Source: Vibrio sonorensis (GTDB lineage Bacteria; Pseudomonadota; Gammaproteobacteria; Enterobacterales; Vibrionaceae). From it: a stretch of DNA of 64,000 nucleotides. Shown here in pieces: positions 42,710 to 50,568 of the stretch (position 1 is its first letter; the number at the start of each line of letters is the position of its first letter). The position numbers and the translations under genes are program-made. The notes below the pieces were generated by a model. It searched no databases. It was not told the origin of the DNA and saw only the letters and a program-made list of their open reading frames with translations. The stretch spans positions 33,741 through 97,740 of the forward strand of contig NZ_LJJE01000129.1 in the NCBI RefSeq assembly GCF_001854765.1, written 5' to 3'.

Positions 42710-43674
42710 AGCTCACTTCCTGTTACTTTCGAACCTTGCTTGTCCAAACGACAAACATGTACGAATCCTTCTTCGTTTTGTACGTAATTTTGCTCTAACC
42801 AACGCGCTACGCGCTCGGCGACATCTTTTTCTTTGCAGATGCTAAACAGCGTTGGGCCACTACCTGAAATTCCAGTAGCTAAAGCGCCAGCAGTCGCTGC
42901 ATATTTTCTTGCGTCAGCAAAACCGGGCAACAGTTTCTCACGATACGGTTCTGCGATCACGTCTTTGATCATTTTTGCCGCCAATTCTGGCTGACCAGAA
43001 TGGCAGGCGTGGATAAAGCCCGCCAAGTGACGACCGTGAGCAATAATGTCTTGTCGACGATATTGAGATGGAAGAATTGAACGCGCTTCTGCCGTTGATA
43101 CTTTAATACCCGGATAGGCCATAACCCAGTACCAATCGTCAAAACTCGGCACTTCTTGGCTAATGATACCGAGCTCTTCTAGCATAAGTTGAACCCCTCC
43201 CAAGTAACACGGTGCAACATTGTCGTAATGCACTCCACCCGAGATTTGCCCTTCCATTTCTCCCATCAATGCAAGCAACTCAGTCTCGTTTAATGGCTCA
43301 CCGTGAAAACGGTTTAATGCGTCGAGCGCCGCCACTATTGAGCAGGCACTAGAACCCAACCCTGAACCGATAGGCATGTTCTTTTCAAGCGTCATTGCCA
43401 CCGGTTTTGACTCAAGACCTTTTTTGTCAAGCTCGCGAACAAACACTCTCCAGCAGTCGTAAACAATATTTTCTTTGGGGTTTGCTGGTAGTTTGGATAC
43501 AAAGTTGCCTGCTGTCGCAAGAGAAAAGGGTTCACTACCTGCTTTAACTTCGACACGGTCGCCTAAAAGCGTTCCGTCAACTGGGGACACCGCGGCCCCC
43601 AGAACGTCGAAACCGACGCTAACATTACCGATAGAAGCTGGAGCATAAACTACAACACTCATTTCATTGCTCAT
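42706..43674 (-). CDS. thrB: Homoserine kinase
   Basis: A 322-residue GHMP kinase. VVYAPASIGNVSVGFDVLG at the N-terminus, the ATP-binding PIGSGLGSSACSIVAAL near 95-112, and ATGISGSGPTLFSIC near 260 are the three GHMP motifs. I use the ATG at 43674, which has AGGAG seven bases upstream inside the end of thrA. A second ATG 12 bases later is also possible. It is two bases after thrA and overlaps thrC by four. Confidence 0.96.
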   Translation of the reverse strand: MSNEMSVVVYAPASIGNVSVGFDVLGAAVSPVDGTLLGDRVEVKAGSEPFSLATAGNFVSKLPANPKENIVYDCWRVFVRELDKKGLESKPVAMTLEKNMPIGSGLGSSACSIVAALDALNRFHGEPLNETELLALMGEMEGQISGGVHYDNVAPCYLGGVQLMLEELGIISQEVPSFDDWYWVMAYPGIKVSTAEARSILPSQYRRQDIIAHGRHLAGFIHACHSGQPELAAKMIKDVIAEPYREKLLPGFADARKYAATAGALATGISGSGPTLFSICKEKDVAERVARWLEQNYVQNEEGFVHVCRLDKQGSKVTGSEL

Positions 43675-43676
43675 TG

Positions 43677-46136
43677 TTACACTCCTAATTTCCAACCTAA
43701 TGTACGCATTACATCGGCAAAGACACCTGCAGCTGTCACTTCCGTACCCGCTCCGTAACCCCTTAGCACAAGTGGGATTGGTTGGTAATAGCGGCTATAG
43801 AATGCCAGGGCGTTTTCACCATCTTTGATCTTGTACATAGGATCATTATCATCAACAGCGGCAATGCTCACTTTGCACTGTCCATCAAGGATTTCACCGA
43901 CGTAACGCAATACTTTGCCATCTTCCGCCGCTTTAGCAGACAACTTCTTGAAGTAAGCGTCGGCTTCGGGTAGACGTGACATAAACTCTTCTACGCTACC
44001 AGAATCATCAAAACCCGGCGGCAGTGCTTGGTCAACAATCACGTCTTCAAGCTCTAAGTTCATACCCGCTTCGCGTGCAAGAATAAGTAGCTTGCGCGCT
44101 ACGTCCATACCAGAAAGGTCATCACGAGGATCCGGCTCAGTAAAACCATTCGATTTGGCAATCTCTGTCGCTTCGCTCAAGGTCATACCTTCGTCTAGTT
44201 TGCCGAAGATATATGAAAGCGATCCCGAAAGGATCCCGCTAAATCGCTCTAGCTCATCGCCTGCGGAAATTAGGTTCTGTAGGTTTTCTATAACTGGTAG
44301 ACCTGCGCCAACTGTTGTCTCATACATCAGTTTGCGTCTTGAGCCACGAGCCACATCACGCAACTGATGGTAGTAAGCCATGCTAGCCGTATTTGCCTTT
44401 TTATTTGGTGTCACAACGTGGAAACCCGCTGCCAAAAAGTCAGCATATTGATTGGCGATCACTTCGCTAGACGTACAATCCACCAATACTGGGTTGATAA
44501 TGTGATTGCGTTGAACCAGTGAGATTAGGCGAGCAAGACTGAACTCTTCTGTTGCAGCCGTCATTCTATCTCGCCAATGTTCCAGTGGCAGACCAGCACT
44601 GTCGAGCAATAGCCCTTTGCTGTTTGCTAGACCACAAACTCTTAGCACAATACCTTTATCTGCAAGTTTTGGCTGTTGACGTTGAATTTGGTCGACAAGC
44701 TCTCCACCGACACCGCCCACACCGACAACAAACACGTCCAGAAAGTGCTTAGAGTTGAACAGATTTTCATGACACGCTTTGATCGCTTCAGAAATTTTGT
44801 CTTCAGGAATCACCGCTGAAATCGCACGCTCCGAAGAGCCCTGAGCAATAGCGACAATGTTTACGTTCACTTCCGCTAGAGAAGAGAAGAATTGAGAGGC
44901 GACACCGCGCGAAGTGCGCATACCGTCACCTACTAGCGTGACAATGGCTACATCATCAATAAATTCTACTGGCTCTAATAGGCCGTCTTTGAGCTCTAAC
45001 TCGAAAACGTCAGACAGCGCTTCTTGAGCCAAGGCTCTGTCACCCGCTTCGATACAGAAACTGATGCTGTATTCCGATGAAGATTGAGTGATAAGAACAA
45101 TGGAAACACCGGCTGCAGACATAGCGCCAAACACTCGGCTTGCCATGCCTACCATGCCCTTCATTCCCGGTCCTGAAACGTTAACCATAGTGAGGCTGCT
45201 AAGCGTAGTGATACCTTTAATCGCAAGGTTATCCTCACCAGTATCTTGACCAATCAAAGTACCAGCACCCTGCGGATTGAAACTGTTTTTGATCAAACAA
45301 GGTATATGGAACTGAGCAATTGGCGCGATCGTTTTAGGGTGTAGAACAGAAGCACCAAAGTAAGAGAGTTCCATCGCTTCTTGATAGCTTAATGATTTAA
45401 GTAATCGAGCATCATCAACCAAGCGAGGATCGCAATTGTATACACCATCGACATCTGTCCAGATTTCACAGCAATCTGCGCGCAAACAAGCGGCAAGTAC
45501 GGCTGCAGAGTAGTCGGAACCATTGCGGCCAAGTGTGACGAGTTCCCCTTCTTCATTACCAGCAGTAAAGCCCGGCATGATGTTGACGTGTCCCTCGGGC
45601 AATGGATTTTGACGGAAGTTTTGCGTTGAAACTTCAACATCGACCATTGCTTCTAACGGCTCACCTTTGGCGTACAAGTATTTCACTGGATCTATCAGGC
45701 TGGCAGCTTGTCCTTTTGCTTCCAACACTGCTTTCATCAACTGAATAGACACGCGTTCGCCTTTACTGATAATGCGCGCATTAACATTGTCGGGACACAT
45801 GCCCAACAGGTCGATACCGTGTACGAACTGACGAAGTTGAGACAGTGATGTTTTTACTTGGTTATCGTAACCACTGCCATCGATATTAGGTAACACCGCT
45901 TTAATGTCTTGGAAAAGATCGCGGAACGAATCTTCCAGTTCAGCAATTTGTAACTCTGCTTCACCATTTTTTAATGCACCTTCGATAACTGCGACGAGTT
46001 TATTCGTCGTTTTACCCGGTGCAGAAAGTACAACGGCCACTTCTTCCTGCTGTGCATTATTAGCGATGATATCTGCTGCTCTTAAAAAACGATCAGCATC
46101 TGCTAATGATGAACCTCCAAACTTTAAAACTCGCAT
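43677..46136 (-). CDS. thrA: Bifunctional aspartokinase I / homoserine dehydrogenase I
   Basis: 819 residues. Aspartokinase domain at about 1-290 (MRVLKFGGSSLADADRF, and LGRNGSDYSAAVLAACLRA), two ACT regulatory regions at about 310-450 for threonine feedback, and homoserine dehydrogenase at about 465-819 (VFVVGVGGVGGELVDQIQ as the NAD site, then GLPVIENLQNL and FTEPDPRDDLSGMDVARKL). It catalyses the first and third steps toward threonine. Start at ATG 46136, with GGAGG five bases upstream. Controlled by attenuation (see leader). Confidence 0.97.
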   Translation of the reverse strand: MRVLKFGGSSLADADRFLRAADIIANNAQQEEVAVVLSAPGKTTNKLVAVIEGALKNGEAELQIAELEDSFRDLFQDIKAVLPNIDGSGYDNQVKTSLSQLRQFVHGIDLLGMCPDNVNARIISKGERVSIQLMKAVLEAKGQAASLIDPVKYLYAKGEPLEAMVDVEVSTQNFRQNPLPEGHVNIMPGFTAGNEEGELVTLGRNGSDYSAAVLAACLRADCCEIWTDVDGVYNCDPRLVDDARLLKSLSYQEAMELSYFGASVLHPKTIAPIAQFHIPCLIKNSFNPQGAGTLIGQDTGEDNLAIKGITTLSSLTMVNVSGPGMKGMVGMASRVFGAMSAAGVSIVLITQSSSEYSISFCIEAGDRALAQEALSDVFELELKDGLLEPVEFIDDVAIVTLVGDGMRTSRGVASQFFSSLAEVNVNIVAIAQGSSERAISAVIPEDKISEAIKACHENLFNSKHFLDVFVVGVGGVGGELVDQIQRQQPKLADKGIVLRVCGLANSKGLLLDSAGLPLEHWRDRMTAATEEFSLARLISLVQRNHIINPVLVDCTSSEVIANQYADFLAAGFHVVTPNKKANTASMAYYHQLRDVARGSRRKLMYETTVGAGLPVIENLQNLISAGDELERFSGILSGSLSYIFGKLDEGMTLSEATEIAKSNGFTEPDPRDDLSGMDVARKLLILAREAGMNLELEDVIVDQALPPGFDDSGSVEEFMSRLPEADAYFKKLSAKAAEDGKVLRYVGEILDGQCKVSIAAVDDNDPMYKIKDGENALAFYSRYYQPIPLVLRGYGAGTEVTAAGVFADVMRTLGWKLGV

Positions 46137-46167
46137 CCCTTCCTCCAAATGTTTGATAAATTGGTAT

Positions 46168-46207
46168 AAAAAAGGCCTGTATCTCTTGGGATACAGGCCT
46201 TTTTTTT
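46168..46207 (-). terminator. thr operon attenuator
   Basis: AGGCCTGTATC pairs with GATACAGGCCT around a six-base loop, flanked by A and T runs. It lies between the leader peptide and thrA, exactly where the attenuation terminator belongs. Confidence 0.9.
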
Positions 46208-46220
46208 GAATTTCTTTCGT

Positions 46221-46298
46221 TTAGCAGCCTGCCCCAACATGTGTGATGTCGGTAATAATAATGGTTGTGGTCATTACTGCTTGGCTGCGATGTTGCAT
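46221..46298 (-). CDS. thrL: thr operon leader peptide
   Basis: A short ORF ending at 46221 contains the run MTTTIIITDITHVGAGC, with five Thr and four Ile codons. Ribosome stalling at these codons when charged Thr or Ile tRNA is scarce prevents the downstream terminator from forming. The start is uncertain: ATG at 46298 (25 residues), 46274 (17) or 46334 (37). None has a good ribosome-binding site. A TTGACT near 46350 fits a promoter whose transcript would begin just before 46298, so I favour that start. Confidence 0.8.
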   Translation of the reverse strand: MQHRSQAVMTTTIIITDITHVGAGC

Positions 46299-46580
46299 GA
46301 ATCTAATAATTTCACTTTGTGTTTGCTTACCCATACGTTTACCGCACTTTGCCTCTCTGAGTCAATGAAAAGTTGTCACTAATTAACTTCTTGTAAAAAT
46401 TTGCGTTCAAAAGATCTTTGTGCGCATAAAGATCAAACTCTTTTAACAACAAGCTTATCAATGAAATAACAATTACCTATATTAATAACTAATTGCTATA
46501 TAAAACTTTTGAACCTTAGAACTGGTTTTATGCTTTAATTAGCGATGCAGTGGGATAATAGACAATAAAAGGAGTGGCTT

Positions 46581-47030
46581 ATGAGAACAATAACTAGCCT
46601 AGCGCTTGCCGTTTGCTCGTGCGCCACTTTTGCGGTTGAACTACCCGCTCTACCTTCACATGCCACTGCCTCGCCTCATAAGCTATTCCTGTTAAGCCAG
46701 CCAGATCATCAAGATTTTGATTCTTGGAAAATTGATGGCGGCTATGCGTATTCCATCCGCGATAACGTAGATATTTTCGTAGGGGCTCAAGCCAGTACCG
46801 AAGAAAATGGCTTTTTAAGTGGGGTGAGTTATCAATTGACGCCGCGTGTTTCCCTGCAAAGTACTCTGCGCACTACGCGCGTTGAAGAAACTGAAACCAA
46901 TAACGACACGGTTTTCTCAGCAGAAGTTTCCAGCCGCATGAGACTGACTGAGAACATTGATGTGCATGCCACTCTCGATCATCAAGAGTGGCAAAATGAG
47001 TTAGAACTCGGTTTAGGGTTTAGATTTTAA
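46581..47030 (+). CDS. Small outer-membrane-like protein of unknown function
   Basis: 149 residues. Signal peptide MRTITSLALAVCSCATFA, then a polar linker and alternating short beta strands (WKIDGGYAYSIRDNVDIFVGAQ, FLSGVSYQLTPRVSLQSTLR, ending LELGLGFRF). The C-terminal phenylalanine preceded by alternating residues is the BAM recognition signal of outer-membrane barrels. The size suggests about six to eight strands. AAAGGAG six bases before the ATG supports it. Its stop overlaps the convergent RraA-like stop by two bases. I do not recognise the family. Confidence 0.8.
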   Translation: MRTITSLALAVCSCATFAVELPALPSHATASPHKLFLLSQPDHQDFDSWKIDGGYAYSIRDNVDIFVGAQASTEENGFLSGVSYQLTPRVSLQSTLRTTRVEETETNNDTVFSAEVSSRMRLTENIDVHATLDHQEWQNELELGLGFRF

Positions 47031-47512
47031 CTCCAATCTAACAGGGTTTTGGACATCAATACTCCATTCCAGTCTGCGTAGATATAATCTCCGGGCTGAA
47101 TCATCTGATTGTTGATCGTCAGGGTTACGTTCACGTCACCAGCGCCGCGCTTTTCTGTTTTAAATGGGCAGGCTCCAAGGGCTTTAATACCCAAATCCAT
47201 TTCAGCCATCACAGCCACGTCGCGAACTGCGCCGTAAACGATGATTCCCTCCCAATGATTATCAATAGCTAGGATCGCCAATTGATCGCCCAGTAATGCC
47301 TTTTGGCATGAACCGTGACCATCAACCACCAAGACTTTACCTTTGCCATCCTGACTAAGTACCTCACGAACTTTTGAGTTATCGTGATAGCAACGCACTG
47401 TTACTATCTCGCCCCAAAAGGCGCTTCTGTGTCCAAAGCTATGTAAGGGAAGATCCACGTAAGTGATCTCATCTTCGAACTTATCACAGATATCTGGGGT
47501 TATGTCTTTCAT
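47027..47512 (-). CDS. RraA-family protein (second paralogue type)
   Basis: 161 residues, the RraA length and fold: ITPDICDKFEDEI, VTVRCYHDNSKVREVL, GKVLVVDGHGSCQKALLGD, WEGIIVYGAVRDV, GDYIYADWNGVLMS. The family includes RNase E inhibitor RraA and HMG/CHA aldolases; the aldolase D and R residues of GAVRD are kept. It differs from E. coli RraA in many places and lies away from menA, so I do not assign the rraA symbol. ATG 47512 follows GGAGG closely. It is 30 bases after the DUF3293 gene. Confidence 0.85.
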   Translation of the reverse strand: MKDITPDICDKFEDEITYVDLPLHSFGHRSAFWGEIVTVRCYHDNSKVREVLSQDGKGKVLVVDGHGSCQKALLGDQLAILAIDNHWEGIIVYGAVRDVAVMAEMDLGIKALGACPFKTEKRGAGDVNVTLTINNQMIQPGDYIYADWNGVLMSKTLLDWS

Positions 47513-47542
47513 CTTTCCTCCATGATCCGACAATTGAATTTC

Positions 47543-47929
47543 TTAACGGCATCGACTTCGCCAATCACCAATACAGGCCTGCTCACTGCTGTTACACGAG
47601 AGTAAGAACAGTTGATCGCCTCGTACGTAATAGATGGCATTCTGGCCGTATTTTCGCGCCACTTCCAATGCCTGCTCTTGGTCAAGACCAACAGCAAAAC
47701 TCTCTTCTACCCAGCAAAAATGTTCGTCTCCCACAAATACTTCCGTATATTCATTATGGTTGAACTCTTTTGCCAAACGCTGATTATTTGACCAGTTTAC
47801 TTCATTTGGCAACCTTTGGCTCGCTGGATTCCATGCGGTGATCACAGCGAAACAGTCCTCGTTGAGAAAATGCCTAAATTTGAAGTATGGGTTGAGATAC
47901 GCCTCCCACAACTTGTCATCTATTTTCAT
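47543..47929 (-). CDS. DUF3293 family protein
   Basis: 128 residues. LWEAYLNPYFKFRH, FAVITAWNPASQRL and SFAVGLDQEQALEVARKYGQNAIYYV match DUF3293, a small family of unknown function often of about 130 residues. No signal peptide. Start uncertain between ATG 47929 and GTG 47938; neither has a clear ribosome-binding site. Probably co-transcribed with the RraA-like gene. Confidence 0.8.
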   Translation of the reverse strand: MKIDDKLWEAYLNPYFKFRHFLNEDCFAVITAWNPASQRLPNEVNWSNNQRLAKEFNHNEYTEVFVGDEHFCWVEESFAVGLDQEQALEVARKYGQNAIYYVRGDQLFLLSCNSSEQACIGDWRSRCR

Positions 47930-48257
47930 ATAAGTCACGCTTTTACATCTATTTAATACTATTAATATTTGTTACATTTGTTCTATTGATATAAATCAAC
48001 AAAGTGCATGGAATTAACATAAGCCCGTTGTTAGCAAGCTGTTAACACTATAAAATCCGCCTCAGAAGACTAGTAGAAAGAGGTGAGATAAGGAGCTCTC
48101 ACTTACGTGATTAACATCACCATGGATGGCGGGTGACCAAAGGCAGTGTACTTTTAAATCCTTTGGTTTATTATCAATATGAAATTACCTGTATGTTATG
48201 TTTTTGCCTAGAATTTATTCTATTAGCACAATTTTTTCACAAGTTTAGGTACCGCCA
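47930..48257. other. Upstream region of arcA with three hairpins
   Basis: Divergent region of 328 bases. TATAAAAT at 48049-48056 is a possible arcA -10. Three stem-loops follow on the plus strand: 48083-48102 (GTGAGA/TCTCAC), 48107-48120 (GTGAT/ATCAC), and 48136-48167 (ACCAAAGG/CCTTTGGT, 16-base loop). If the promoter is right, arcA has a structured leader of about 200 bases. No ORF seen. Confidence 0.4.
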
Positions 48258-48974
48258 ATGCAAACCCCGCATATTCTAATCGTAGAAGACGAGCAAGTAA
48301 CTCGAAACACTCTCAAAAGCATTTTTGAAGCTGAGGGATACGCTGTCTTTGAGGCCAGTGACGGTGAAGAGATGCACCAAGTGCTGTCTGATAACCAAGT
48401 TAACCTGGTTATTATGGATATCAACCTACCTGGTAAGAATGGCCTTCTTTTAGCTCGCGAATTACGTGAGCAAGCGAATGTAGCGCTTATGTTCTTAACT
48501 GGTCGCGACAACGAAGTTGACAAGATCTTAGGTCTAGAAATCGGTGCAGATGATTACATTACTAAACCGTTTAACCCTCGTGAGCTAACTATCCGCGCTC
48601 GTAACCTACTAAGCCGCTCAATGAGCGCTGGTGCGACATCTGAAGAGAAACGCAGTGTAGAGAAGTACGAGTTTAACGGTTGGGTTCTGGATATTAATAG
48701 TCGTTCACTGGTAAGCCCTGATGGCGGTAACTACAAGCTACCTCGCTCAGAGTTCCGCGCACTACTCCACTTCTGTGAAAACCCGGGCAAAATCCAAACC
48801 CGTGCGGATCTGCTGAAGAAAATGACGGGACGTGAGCTTAAGCCACACGACCGCACGGTAGATGTTACTATCCGCCGTATCCGTAAGCACTTTGAATCAG
48901 TAAGCGGTACACCAGAAATCATCGCGACAATTCACGGTGAAGGCTACCGATTCTGTGGTGACTTAGAAGAGTAA
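48258..48974 (+). CDS. arcA: ArcA, response regulator for respiratory control
   Basis: 238 residues. Receiver domain at 1-120 with the phosphoacceptor D54 (VIMDINLPGKNG), ED at 10-12 and K-containing DDYITKPFNPREL; OmpR-type winged helix at about 140-235 (HDRTVDVTIRRIRKHFE, EIIATIHGEGYRF). With the ArcB sensor kinase it represses aerobic metabolism genes in low oxygen. Closely matches ArcA throughout. Convergent with hldE. Confidence 0.97.
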   Translation: MQTPHILIVEDEQVTRNTLKSIFEAEGYAVFEASDGEEMHQVLSDNQVNLVIMDINLPGKNGLLLARELREQANVALMFLTGRDNEVDKILGLEIGADDYITKPFNPRELTIRARNLLSRSMSAGATSEEKRSVEKYEFNGWVLDINSRSLVSPDGGNYKLPRSEFRALLHFCENPGKIQTRADLLKKMTGRELKPHDRTVDVTIRRIRKHFESVSGTPEIIATIHGEGYRFCGDLEE

Positions 48975-49014
48975 TTCTTCTTTGGATCTCCTACTTCGGT
49001 TAGTAGGCAAAGAT

Positions 49015-49046
49015 AAAAAAACGAGGCTTTTAGCCTCGTTTTTTAT
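49015..49046. terminator. Bidirectional terminator between arcA and hldE
   Basis: ACGAGGC pairs with GCCTCGT around TTTTA, flanked by six A and six T. Confidence 0.92.
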
Positions 49047-49068
49047 TTGTGTAGAAGGAGAGCAGAAT

Positions 49069-50499
49069 CTATCCCCTACCACCTTTGATAGCATCGATGA
49101 TCTCTGTTGTCGAACAACCGTCTTCGAAGTTAAGTACTTTCACTGCTCCGCCATTGGCTATGACTTCCTTGCCACCAGCAATCTCTTCAGGTTTGTAGTC
49201 GCCACCTTTCACGAGTAAGTTTGGCAATACTTCGGAAATCAATCGCTGCGGAGTCTCTTCACCAAAAGGCACCACCCAATCAACCGCCCCTAGGCCCGCT
49301 AATACAGCCATACGTCGATCTGTTGGGTTTACTGGACGTCCAGGCCCTTTAAGTGCTTTCACCGACTCATCGGTGTTCACAGCGACGATAAGGCGATCAC
49401 CAAGTTGTGCAGCGTGGTTTAGATAAGAAACATGGCCCGCGTGCAGAATATCGAAGCAACCATTGGTCATCACAACGGTTTCACCCTTGGCTTGTGCTTT
49501 TTTAACTGCTTCGATTAATGCTTGCTCTCCAATCACACCAAAATCTGTGTCCTGACTTCCATGTACCGCTTCCGCAAGTTCGATAGTAGAGACCGTAGAT
49601 GTACCGAGCTTACCTACCACAACGCCTGCCGCTGCGTTCGCTAGCGCACACGCCTCATCAAGTGGTTTACCCGCTGCTACTGAAGCTGCTAATGCCGAGA
49701 TAACTGTATCTCCTGCACCAGTAACGTCGTAAACTTCCTTAGCTTGTGTAGGCAAATGGAAGGGTTCTTCACCACGGCGCAGCAATGTCATGCCGTGCTC
49801 ACTGCGTGTTACTAGTAGCGCTTCAAAATCAAACTCTTCAATAAGAGCCAGTCCTTTTTCAACCAGTTCTTCTTCGTCTTTGACTTTTCCTACCACCAGT
49901 TCGAACTCAGCCATGTTTGGCGTTAATAGCGTAGCTCCGCGATAACGCTCAAAGTCTGCGCCTTTTGGATCGATAAATACCGGGATATTGGCCGCTCGCG
50001 CTTTTTGGATAAATGCTTGAACGTGCTCTAAAGCCCCTTTGGCGTAGTCCGATAAGATAACCGATTTTACTTTAGGCAGCGCCTGTTCCATTCGGTCAAG
50101 GATCAATTCCGCATCGGTATTTTCAAACTTGTCTTCAAAATCTAGACGTATAAGTTGTTGACCACGACTCAGTACGCGCAGTTTAGTAATAGTGGGATAG
50201 TTGGGTAAAGCAACAAAATTACATTTAACTTTTAGAGCCGTTAACGTCTCAGTGAGTACTTTGGCTGGCTCGTCAATACCAGTCAAACCAATAATATGCG
50301 CATTACCACCTAAAGAAGCGATGTTCATAGCAACGTTGGCTGCTCCCCCTGGTCGCTCCTCATTGTTCTCTACTTTTACTACAGGTACTGGTGCTTCTGG
50401 TGAAATGCGTCCCGTTGGCCCGTGCCAATAGCGATCGAGCATAACATCACCAATGATAAGAACACCCGACTCACTGTAGTTCGGTAGGATAGGTTTCAT
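49069..50499 (-). CDS. hldE: HldE, bifunctional heptose kinase/adenylyltransferase
   Basis: 476 residues for ADP-heptose synthesis used in the lipopolysaccharide inner core. N-terminal ribokinase-fold kinase at about 1-320 (GDVMLDRYWHGPTGRISPEA, RPGGAANVAMNIASLGG, DVTGAGDTVISALAA) and C-terminal nucleotidyltransferase at about 340-476 (MTNGCFDILHAGHVSYL with the HxGH motif). It follows glnE by 69 bases in the same direction, the glnE-hldE order of E. coli. Confidence 0.97.
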   Translation of the reverse strand: MKPILPNYSESGVLIIGDVMLDRYWHGPTGRISPEAPVPVVKVENNEERPGGAANVAMNIASLGGNAHIIGLTGIDEPAKVLTETLTALKVKCNFVALPNYPTITKLRVLSRGQQLIRLDFEDKFENTDAELILDRMEQALPKVKSVILSDYAKGALEHVQAFIQKARAANIPVFIDPKGADFERYRGATLLTPNMAEFELVVGKVKDEEELVEKGLALIEEFDFEALLVTRSEHGMTLLRRGEEPFHLPTQAKEVYDVTGAGDTVISALAASVAAGKPLDEACALANAAAGVVVGKLGTSTVSTIELAEAVHGSQDTDFGVIGEQALIEAVKKAQAKGETVVMTNGCFDILHAGHVSYLNHAAQLGDRLIVAVNTDESVKALKGPGRPVNPTDRRMAVLAGLGAVDWVVPFGEETPQRLISEVLPNLLVKGGDYKPEEIAGGKEVIANGGAVKVLNFEDGCSTTEIIDAIKGGRG

Positions 50500-50568
50500 A
50501 TTTGGTCTCCAAATTCTTTTTCTGGCGAGAGTTTATCATAGGCAATCGCGCCTCTAAACCTCTGACTC

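Noticed and set aside
48129..48257. Cyclic-di-GMP riboswitch before arcA
   Set aside because: The GGCGGGTGACC stretch looked suggestive, but the conserved GEMM core is not present.
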